A stretch of 11,573 bases of DNA from an uncultured Sutterella sp. (lineage in GTDB: Bacteria > Pseudomonadota > Gammaproteobacteria > Burkholderiales > Burkholderiaceae_F). The notes beneath the pieces are model-generated. The model ran no database searches, had not been told where the DNA came from, and saw only the letters and a program-made list of their open reading frames with translations. The translations under genes were made by a program, and so were the position numbers. This document shows, in pieces, positions 7,185-11,573 of this stretch; the first letter of the stretch is position 1, and every line of letters starts with the position of its first letter. The DNA lies in contig CAAGKD010000056.1 of NCBI GenBank assembly GCA_900770335.1, positions 1 through 11,573 on the forward strand, in the 5' to 3' direction.

Positions 7185-8694
7185 GGGTCATGTTCCACTT
7201 GCGGGCGCGGCCGACGGCGCGCGTCCATTGGTTCAACAGAAATCCTCTCCGGTCCGCGCTCATCGAGGGTTCGAACACGCGCTCGGCGCGCCAGAGCGAG
7301 GCGATCTCGCCCGGTCCGGACCACAGGCCGCAGGCGATGCCCGCGAGGTATGCGGCGCCGAGCGCCGTCGTCTCCGTCTGCGCGGGCCGGACGACGGGCA
7401 CGCCCGAGATGTCGGCCTGGAACTGCATCAGGAGGTCGTTGGCCGCGGCGGCGCCGCCGACGCGCAGCTCCAAAACGGGATGCACCGCGTCGCGCGCCAT
7501 AGCCTCGATCACCTCCGCGCTCTGGAAGGCGATCGACTCGAGCGCGGCGCGCGCGATGTGCGCGCGCGTCGTGCCGCGCGTGAGCCCGATGATCGTCCCG
7601 CGTGCGTCCGGGTCCCAGTGCGGAGCGCCAAGGCCCGTGAAGGCCGGGACGAAGTGCACGCCGCCGGAGTCCGGAACGCTCGCGGCGAGCGGCTCGATCT
7701 CGGCGGCCGTTCGCACGAAGCCCATCTCGTCGCGCAGCCATTGCACGACCGCGCCGGCCACGAAGACGCTTCCCTCGAGCGCGTAGACGGGCGCCGCGTC
7801 GCGAAGCCTGTAGGCGGCCGTCGTGATGAGGCGGTTCACGCTCATCCTCGGCTCCGCGCCGATGTTCATGAGAAGGAACCCGCCCGTGCCGTAGGTGCTC
7901 TTCACCATTCCGGGCTCGAAGCACGCCTCGCCGAAGGCCGCCGCCTGCTGGTCGCCCGCGATGCCGGCGACCGGAACGGGCGCGCCAAGCCATTCGGCGT
8001 CGACCTCCGCGCAGACGCCCGAGCTCGGCGCGATCCGCGGCAGCATCGACGGCGGAATCCCGAAGATGTAGAGAAGCTCGTCATCCCACTGCCCCGAGCG
8101 CAGGTCACAGAGGAGCGTCCTCGAGGCGTTCGTGATGTCCGTGGCGTGGGTCCGGCCCTTCGTGAGCTTCCACAAGAGCCACGTGTCGATCGTTCCGAAG
8201 AGGATGTCGCCGCGCTCGGCGCGCATGCGCGCCCCGGGAGCGTTGTCGAGGATCCAGCCGATCTTGAAGGCAGAGAAGTAGGGATCGAGCCGCAGGCCGG
8301 TCTTCCCTTCGACGAGGGGGCCGAGCCCCTTCGCCTCCAGGGCGTCAACCGCCTCGATCGTGCGCCGGTCCTGCCAGACGATGGCCGGGGCGACGGGCTC
8401 GCCCGTCCTGCGGTCCCAGAGCACCGTCGTCTCGCGCTGGTTTGTGATCGCGACGGCGGCGAGATTCTCCGCGCCGATCCGGGCCCGCGCGAGGCATTCG
8501 CGCGCGACCGCGAGCTGCGTCTCCCAGATCTCCGTCGCATCGTGCTCGACGCGCCCGGGCTGCGGATAGCGCTGCCGGATCTCCTTCTGCGCGATCGCCG
8601 CGGCGCGGCCCGTCGCGTCAAAGAGAATCGCTCGGGAGCTCGACGTGCCCTGGTCCAGGGCGAGAATGAAGTCCTTCATCGGAATCGCATGCAT
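7177..8694 (-). CDS. glpK: glycerol kinase
   Basis: ATP-dependent cytoplasmic kinase making sn-glycerol-3-phosphate, the substrate of the adjacent GlpD. The 505 residues match the FGGY kinase family. Motifs: ILALDQGTSSSRAI (residues 10-23), ITNQRETTVLWDRRTG, IVWQDRRT, GTIDTWLLWKLT, ITNASRTLLCDL, GIAGDQQAAAFGEACFEPG, STYGTGGFLL and the C-terminal TETTALGAAYLAGIA. The start at 8694 gives MHAIPMKDFI; the ATG at 8679 (MKDFILALDQ) resembles other GlpK starts and is an equally fair choice. Neither has a convincing Shine-Dalgarno site, because the upstream sequence is a terminator-like hairpin ending in a T-run directly at the first ATG. No glpF or glpR is visible nearby. It overlaps glpD by 8 nt as a two-gene operon. 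Confidence 0.97.
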   Translation of the reverse strand: MHAIPMKDFILALDQGTSSSRAILFDATGRAAAIAQKEIRQRYPQPGRVEHDATEIWETQLAVARECLARARIGAENLAAVAITNQRETTVLWDRRTGEPVAPAIVWQDRRTIEAVDALEAKGLGPLVEGKTGLRLDPYFSAFKIGWILDNAPGARMRAERGDILFGTIDTWLLWKLTKGRTHATDITNASRTLLCDLRSGQWDDELLYIFGIPPSMLPRIAPSSGVCAEVDAEWLGAPVPVAGIAGDQQAAAFGEACFEPGMVKSTYGTGGFLLMNIGAEPRMSVNRLITTAAYRLRDAAPVYALEGSVFVAGAVVQWLRDEMGFVRTAAEIEPLAASVPDSGGVHFVPAFTGLGAPHWDPDARGTIIGLTRGTTRAHIARAALESIAFQSAEVIEAMARDAVHPVLELRVGGAAAANDLLMQFQADISGVPVVRPAQTETTALGAAYLAGIACGLWSGPGEIASLWRAERVFEPSMSADRRGFLLNQWTRAVGRARKWNMTHD

Positions 8695-8695
8695 G

Positions 8696-8734
8696 AAAAA
8701 GGGGTTCCGGCGACGCAGCGCGCGGAACCCCTTT
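8696..8734 (-). terminator. terminator-like hairpin abutting the glpK start codon
   Basis: AAAGGGGTTCCG (8698-8709) pairs perfectly with CGGAACCCCTTT (8723-8734), a 12-bp stem. On the minus strand it ends in CCCCTTTTTC immediately before the ATG at 8694. It is the natural terminator of the upstream low-complexity gene. Its position also makes it a possible attenuator or translation block in the glpK leader. Confidence 0.75.
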
Positions 8735-8763
8735 CGCTCCGGCCGGCCGAGCCGCCTCTCCCA

Positions 8764-8769
8764 ATTCTA
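8764..8769 (-). promoter_or_regulatory. possible -10 element for glpK
   Basis: TAGAAT on the minus strand matches 5 of 6 positions of the -10 consensus, but no acceptable -35 lies 16-18 nt upstream. If it is used, transcription would begin near 8757 and the glpK leader would contain the whole 8696-8734 hairpin. Confidence 0.22.
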
Positions 8770-8776
8770 GGGAGCG

Positions 8777-8792
8777 GGCGGGCCGGCCCGCC
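8777..8792. repeat. 16-bp perfect GC palindrome upstream of glpK
   Basis: GGCGGGCC-GGCCCGCC is self-complementary. It lies between the stop of the low-complexity gene (8817) and the possible glpK -10. It can fold with a CCGG loop, but there is no T-run, so it may be a 3'-end stem or an operator. Confidence 0.4.
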
Positions 8793-8816
8793 TTAAGTCT
8801 TCCGAAGAAGGCTTGA

Positions 8817-9572
8817 TCACTTCGAGGCGGGCTTGCTCTCCCCGGCCTTCTCTGCCTCGTCAGCCTCTTCATCGGCGGCCTCGGACTCATCGGCCGCATC
8901 AGCCTCATCGGCCTCATCAACATCATCGTCCTGCGCCGCGGCGCCGTACTCGGCGTCCTCGACGTCATCGTCCTCGACGTCGCCGCCGAAGATCTGGGCG
9001 GCCGTCTTCGGCTCAAGGTCCTCGGCGGGCTTGACGGCGTCAAGCTTGACGACGCGGGCGGCGTCGACGAGAAGGCGCAGGGCCTGGTTGACGGCCTCGG
9101 GGCTGCCGAAGAAGTCGGCGATGTCGCTGTCGATCTTCACCATCGCATTGCGGGCGAAGTCGCTGCGCTCGGCGAAGCGGCGCGCGTCGTAGGCGCGGGC
9201 GCGCGGACCCGAGCGGACGCCGAAGTCCTCGCGGCGGCCGCCTTCGAAGCGGCGGCCGCTGGGCTTGCGGTCAAAGCGGGGACGGTCGCCGAACTCGCGA
9301 CGCTCGCCGAAGGGCTTGCGATCGCGGTCGCCGAAAGGCTTGCGATCGCCGAACTCACGGCGGTCCGAACGCTCGAAGCGATCCGAGCGGTCATTGCGGT
9401 CGAAGCGCGGACGGTCGCCGAACTCGCGGCGATCCGAGCGCTCGAAGCGATCCGAACGGTCGGAGCGCTCGCCGCGGTCAAAGCGGTCGAACCGGTCGAA
9501 GCGCCCGCGGCGCTCGCCGTCATCACCAAAAGAACGGCGCGGACCGCGCTCCCAGGACTTGTTGTCAGACAT
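8817..9572 (-). CDS. Arg/Asp/Phe-rich low-complexity protein with short conserved-looking segment and acidic tail
   Basis: I do not recognise this 251-residue protein by name. The start is the ATG at 9572 (MSDNKSWERG) with AGAGAGACAAGAG before it; an open frame continues to 9689 but looks non-coding. Residues 1-140 are a polyampholyte with about 41 Arg, 22 Asp and 17 Phe by my count, built of RFDR, RSDRFER and RREFGDR units repeated at a spacing of about 20-23. Residues 140-178 (ARNAMVKIDSDIADFFGSPE, then a VNQALRLLVDAARVV helix) look like a small folded element. Residues 199-241 are very acidic (DDDVED, DEADEADAADES). There are no cysteines, membrane segments or catalytic motifs. An RNA-binding or condensate-forming role is inference from composition only. 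It precedes glpK but is separated from it by a terminator. Confidence 0.75.
   Translation of the reverse strand: MSDNKSWERGPRRSFGDDGERRGRFDRFDRFDRGERSDRSDRFERSDRREFGDRPRFDRNDRSDRFERSDRREFGDRKPFGDRDRKPFGERREFGDRPRFDRKPSGRRFEGGRREDFGVRSGPRARAYDARRFAERSDFARNAMVKIDSDIADFFGSPEAVNQALRLLVDAARVVKLDAVKPAEDLEPKTAAQIFGGDVEDDDVEDAEYGAAAQDDDVDEADEADAADESEAADEEADEAEKAGESKPASK
9296..9490. repeat. imperfect tandem repeats inside the low-complexity gene
   Basis: Two copies of a unit of about 69 bp (spanning about 9342-9386 and 9411-9455) encode SDRFERSDRREFGDR, and a third partial copy encodes RREFGDRPRFDR. Within them GCTTGCGATCGC recurs at 20-25 nt spacing near 9310-9350. Such repeats can expand or contract by slippage or recombination, so copy number may vary between strains. 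Confidence 0.6.
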
Positions 9573-9795
9573 CTCTTGTCTCTCTGAATTCAAGAAAAAA
9601 CGAACGGCCGCCGCTTCACGCGCCTTGCGCGACGGCGGAGCCAAAGTCAAAAAACTGCGTTTTCCTTCCCGCTGAGGCGCCTGTGGCATCCCGGGCGCGG
9701 ACTGAAAAGAAAGGGAAGGAGAAGGAAGGATTGATCTGCGGCGAGGAGCGCTTCTCCCGTCGCCCTGCGCCGAACCGGCCGCAAGCCGGTTCCGA

Positions 9796-9939
9796 TGAAA
9801 AAAGACGCTCGCCCGGGCGGCGGCGCCTTCGGCCGGAGACGCGCCCCAAGGGAAGAGCCGCCGCGCTCTGCGCCGGCATTCTCCGGCGCCTTGTCCGCGC
9901 GTCCCGAACCCAGGTTCATTCCGGCTCCAAGGCCGCGCG
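9796..9939 (-). ncRNA. candidate small RNA or detached leader
   Basis: On the minus strand a -10-like TAAAAT lies at 9951-9946. About 140 nt downstream is a GC-rich stem (CGCCGC, loop CCGG, GCG-A-GCG) followed by TCTTTTTTC (ending at 9796). Between them, GGAGCCG can pair with CGGCTCT, enclosing a GCGCCGG/CCGGCGC hairpin. No -35 is visible and I cannot match it to a known RNA family. It is listed because a terminator with no gene in front of it needs an explanation. Confidence 0.22.
9797..9821 (-). terminator. orphan intrinsic terminator
   Basis: On the minus strand CGCCGC and GCGAGCG pair with one bulged A around CCGG, and are followed by TCTTTTTTC. No minus-strand gene lies immediately upstream of it, so it ends either a small RNA or an attenuated leader of the low-complexity gene. 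Confidence 0.45.
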
Positions 9940-9980
9940 GGCCATATTTTAGAGGATTCTCCGCCCGGCCCTCCCGCTAT

Positions 9981-9993
9981 TTGAACGGTTCAA
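9981..9993. promoter_or_regulatory. palindrome TTGAAC-G-GTTCAA upstream of the HPF/RaiA gene
   Basis: A perfect 6-bp inverted repeat around a single G is too tight for an RNA hairpin, so it is more likely a protein-binding site. It lies about 143 nt before the hibernation factor start and just upstream of a sigma-54-like sequence. Confidence 0.3.
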
Positions 9994-9996
9994 GAC

Positions 9997-10012
9997 TTGG
10001 GACAACCCCTGC
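9997..10012 (+). promoter_or_regulatory. weak sigma-54-like sequence upstream of the HPF/RaiA gene
   Basis: TTGGGACAACCCCTGC has GG and GC separated by 10 nt, as required at -24/-12, and matches about 9 of 12 fixed consensus positions. Initiation would lie near 10023, about 110 nt before the gene. The match may be chance, and no rpoN is visible in the window. Confidence 0.2.
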
Positions 10013-10135
10013 CGCGCCCCGAGGCCTCCCGCGCAGGAAAGCCGATACACTTTTCTGCAAGGACGCTCGAGTGAGGATCCCCCTCTCCGCGGCGCTCCGG
10101 ACCAGCCCAAGAATTAGAAAAAGCGAGGTTCACAT

Positions 10136-10435
10136 ATGGCTGCTCAGATCACCTTCCACGGCATCAACCGCTCTGCCGCCGTCGAAACGGCCGTGAATGA
10201 AAAGGTCGCCGCGCTTGCGAAGTTCGACAATCAGCTCGGCCCCTGCAAGGTCACCGTCACCCAGGAAGGGCATCAGACGATGGGCGCTTTCACCGTTCGC
10301 ATCGACCAGTCGGTCGCGGGCCGCGATCTGATCGTCCAGAGGACGAACCAGGACGTCATGGCCGCACTGAACGAGGCCTTTGACACGCTGCGCCGCAGCG
10401 TCGTCGAAGAGGCCGACAAGCGTCGTCAGCGCTGA
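10136..10435 (+). CDS. HPF/RaiA family ribosome hibernation factor
   Basis: Short ribosome-associated inhibitor that binds the decoding centre of idle ribosomes during stationary phase or stress; older annotations call this family sigma-54 modulation protein. The 99-residue length fits the short form without the long C-terminal dimerisation domain. The S30AE fold is recognisable from ITFHGINRSAAVETAVNEKV (residues 5-24), LAKFDNQLGPCKVTVTQEGH, FTVRIDQSVAGRDLIVQR, and the closing helix DVMAALNEAFDTLRRSV. Whether it acts like RaiA or HPF cannot be decided, so no symbol is given. The ATG at 10136 has GAGG 7 nt upstream. It is monocistronic, with a strong terminator directly after it; there is no rpoN beside it, unlike in many proteobacteria. 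Confidence 0.92.
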   Translation: MAAQITFHGINRSAAVETAVNEKVAALAKFDNQLGPCKVTVTQEGHQTMGAFTVRIDQSVAGRDLIVQRTNQDVMAALNEAFDTLRRSVVEEADKRRQR

Positions 10436-10474
10436 TCGCCTGCGCGGGAGGGACGCCTGAGGCGCCTCCTCGCC

Positions 10475-10522
10475 AAAGGCCGGACAAGCTCCGCGAGCTT
10501 TCGCGAAGCGCCGGCCTTTTTT
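10475..10522 (+). terminator. intrinsic terminator of the HPF/RaiA gene
   Basis: AAAGGCCGG and CCGGCCTTT pair, with an inner AAGCT/AGCTT stem, and are followed by a T-run to 10522. It begins 40 nt after the stop. A shorter stem, GGAGG-CGCC/GGCG-CCTCC (10447-10469), precedes it. Confidence 0.9.
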
Positions 10523-10574
10523 CATGGCGCAAGGCCGCAAGAAACCGGTGCAGGGAAGGCCCGGCTGCCCGGCG

Positions 10575-11093
10575 TCACGACGCCTCCGTCCGAATCCTTC
10601 GGGCCGCCCGCTCCGCCATTCTCCTCGCCCGCTCCCGCCTGCGGCGCTCCTCGTAGAGCCTGCGTTCGCGCAGGCTCGGAAGCTCCTCAATGCTCTGCTC
10701 GCCCATCGGACTGAACCCCGCATCCTTTCGGAGCCAGCCGATGTGGCAGATCGGAAAGGGCTTCTCCTCAAACTGCGGCGTGCGCAGATGCAACACGCAC
10801 GGATACTGAAAGCACTTCGGAGCGCGCCAGGTCTGGATGAACGGGCGGTTCGGCTCCAGAGAGAAGGGAAAATCCCTTCCGCAAAAACCCCTGACAAAGC
10901 TCCTGCCCCGCCGGAAGTCGACGACGAGATGGAGCTCGCCGGGGGCGTCAAGCGGATCGTACGGCCCCTCGGGCGGAACGATCTTCGCAGTCCGGACGTA
11001 CCAAGGCTCGCGGATGCCGAGCACCCGGCCGAAGAACTCCTCTGGCGTCATGACCGGCTTGCGCTCCTTGCGCTCGCGCCGCTTTCTTCTCAT
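10575..11093 (-). pseudogene. N-terminal ISL3-family transposase remnant, or derived small protein
   Basis: The 172-residue frame begins at ATG 11093 (MRRKRRERKE); ATG 11051 (MTPEEFFGRVLGIREP), with AAGGAG 12 nt upstream, is the alternative. Residues 15-130 follow the N-terminal plan of ISL3 transposases as I know it: FFGRVLGIREPWYV, PGELHLVVDFRRG, then CG (71-72), TWR (88-90) and FQYPCVLHLRTP (95-106), with a GW and GF pair further on. The zinc-finger cysteines are eroded: where the family has F-C-x-x-C-G only Cys71 remains, with other cysteines at 94, 99 and 116. The DNA-binding HTH and DDE catalytic domain are absent. The last 35 residues are an Arg/Glu-rich helix (RERRLYEERRRRERARRMAE). 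No terminal inverted repeats are visible. The intact frame means a functional domesticated protein cannot be excluded. Confidence 0.55.
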
Positions 11094-11210
11094 CGTTCGA
11101 TCCGTCCGTGGGCGTGCGCCGCCCCGGGCGCCGGTCCGCGGAGGCGGACGGCCCTCGCTGCGCGCGGGGACGGCAGGAAGCGCGCAGAACCTTTTCTGAA
11201 GGAGGAGGAT

Positions 11211-11252
11211 AGAACAAAGCCCGGAAGAAGCGCTGTTCCTTCGGGCCTTTTC
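11211..11252 (-). terminator. probable terminator of the tRNA cluster
   Basis: On the minus strand AAGGCCCGAAGGA pairs with TCTTCCGGGCTTT (one bulge, one G-T) and is followed by TTTGTTCT. It lies about 45 nt beyond the tRNA-Ala 3' end. Confidence 0.6.
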
Positions 11253-11291
11253 CCTTCGGCTTCTTCGAAACCGAACGGGCCGTTCGAATTG

Positions 11292-11370
<79 letters not shown>

Positions 11371-11409
11371 AGCGGAGCGGATTGTATCAGAATCCGTTTC
11401 TGTCGAGAC

Positions 11410-11485
11410 TGGCGTCCCCACGGGGATTCGAACCCCGGTACCAACCGTGAAAGGGTTGTGTCCTAGGCCTCTAGACGATAGGGAC
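11410..11485 (-). tRNA. tRNA-Glu (anticodon TTC)
   Basis: The 5' end GTCCCTATCGTCTAGAGG and loop CTTTCAC between CAACC and GGTTG identify glutamate (anticodon at 11451-11449). The T-arm CGGGG-TTCGAAT-CCCCG is intact and CCA is encoded (11412-11410). It lies 42 nt before tRNA-Ala and 12 nt after the degenerate copy. Confidence 0.96.
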
Positions 11486-11497
11486 CTCGAAGAAACT

Positions 11498-11573
11498 TGG
11501 TGGGTGATAGCGGGTTCTGTGCGCTAACCTCTTGCATTCCATGCAAGCGCTCTCCCAGCTGAGCTAGTCCCCC
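11498..11573 (-). pseudogene. degenerate tRNA-Ala copy with anticodon GGA
   Basis: It has the same 73-nt length plus CCA as the tRNA-Ala at 11292-11367, with 10 substitutions and no indels. D-arm and anticodon stem are identical. The loop is ATGGAAT, so the anticodon is GGA, which reads serine UCU/UCC. The T-loop is ACAGAAC instead of TTCGATC, the T-stem has one mismatch, and the acceptor has two mismatches (4-69 and 7-66). G3-U70 has become G3-C70, removing the alanine identity signal, and there is no long variable arm for seryl-tRNA synthetase. It is probably a non-functional duplicate. The window ends exactly at its 5' base. Confidence 0.8.

Larger units (their letters stand above)
9573..10135. 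other. 563-bp divergent intergenic region
   Basis: No convincing gene lies here; the open frames on both strands are Arg/Pro/Gly-rich shadows without ribosome sites. Visible structure includes a stem CCGCCG/CGGCGG (9608-9638) in the leader of the low-complexity gene, followed 7 nt later on the minus strand by six T. There is also a 28-nt purine run (about 9703-9730), an 8-bp stem GAACCGGC/GCCGGTTC (9772-9792), and a stem GCGCCGG/CCGGCGC (9870-9889). The promoter-like and terminator-like elements are listed separately. It holds the regulatory regions of two divergent genes. Confidence 0.6.

Noticed and set aside
4380..8796. Long plus-strand open frames (422, 492 and 615 codons) opposite marC, glpD and glpK
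   Set aside because: Each is antisense to a well-recognised gene and has Arg/His/Ala-rich shadow composition without motifs.
9703..9730. 28-nt purine run as a regulatory or triplex element
   Set aside because: A single short purine stretch without mirror symmetry or partner; noted only as part of the intergenic description.
9616..9952. Short open frames on both strands in the large intergenic region
   Set aside because: Low-complexity Arg/Pro/Gly translations, no Shine-Dalgarno sites, and they cross strong hairpins; treated as non-coding.
9981..10030. Slight resemblance to the 3' part of 6S RNA (TTGAAC...GTTCAA followed by a GC-rich segment)
   Set aside because: I could not find a matching 5' arm to form the rod-like 6S structure, and the resemblance is short enough to be chance.
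11200..11214. Strong Shine-Dalgarno-like AAGGAGGAGG on the plus strand
   Set aside because: No start codon with a credible open frame follows at proper spacing; it overlaps the tRNA cluster terminator region.

Overview
This is a very G+C-rich chromosomal segment of a betaproteobacterium, most likely Burkholderiales. The neighbourhood of an M23 peptidase, anmK, erpA and rpsI-rplM is the arrangement I associate with that order. The ISL3-type transposase remnant and the protein styles make a Sutterella-like (Sutterellaceae) host my best guess; this is inference, with no marker gene to prove it.

Layout. Positions 1-2565 (+) hold the 3' part of an OapA/LytM-type M23 cell-wall peptidase followed by an overlapping anmK (anhydro-MurNAc kinase): a murein cutting and recycling pair. 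From 2697 to 9572 every gene is on the minus strand. In transcription order these are an arginine/aspartate/phenylalanine-rich low-complexity protein, glpK, glpD, a MarC-family membrane protein, rplM, rpsI and erpA. glpK and glpD overlap by 8 nt and form a glycerol catabolic operon (phosphorylation, then FAD-dependent oxidation to DHAP). rplM-rpsI is the usual L13-S9 operon, with a recognisable promoter and a structured leader of about 230 nt. erpA supplies Fe-S carrier function and has a possible IscR-like operator. A 563-bp divergent intergenic region (9573-10135) separates the low-complexity gene from a plus-strand HPF/RaiA ribosome hibernation factor (10136-10435), which ends at a strong terminator. 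After that comes a minus-strand 172-aa protein resembling only the N-terminal part of an ISL3 transposase. Last is a minus-strand tRNA cluster: tRNA-Ala(GGC), tRNA-Glu(TTC) and, at the window edge, a full-length but damaged tRNA-Ala copy with anticodon GGA.

Most of the window is housekeeping. The unusual items are: the degenerate tRNA-Ala copy whose anticodon now reads serine codons; the ISL3 N-terminal fragment with an Arg/Glu-rich tail; the 135-residue Ala/Glu/Pro-rich tail on GlpD; the polyampholyte low-complexity protein; a terminator hairpin whose U-tract touches the glpK start codon; and an orphan promoter-like/terminator pair in the large intergenic region that could define a small RNA. 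I see no CRISPR array, prophage or clear complete insertion sequence.
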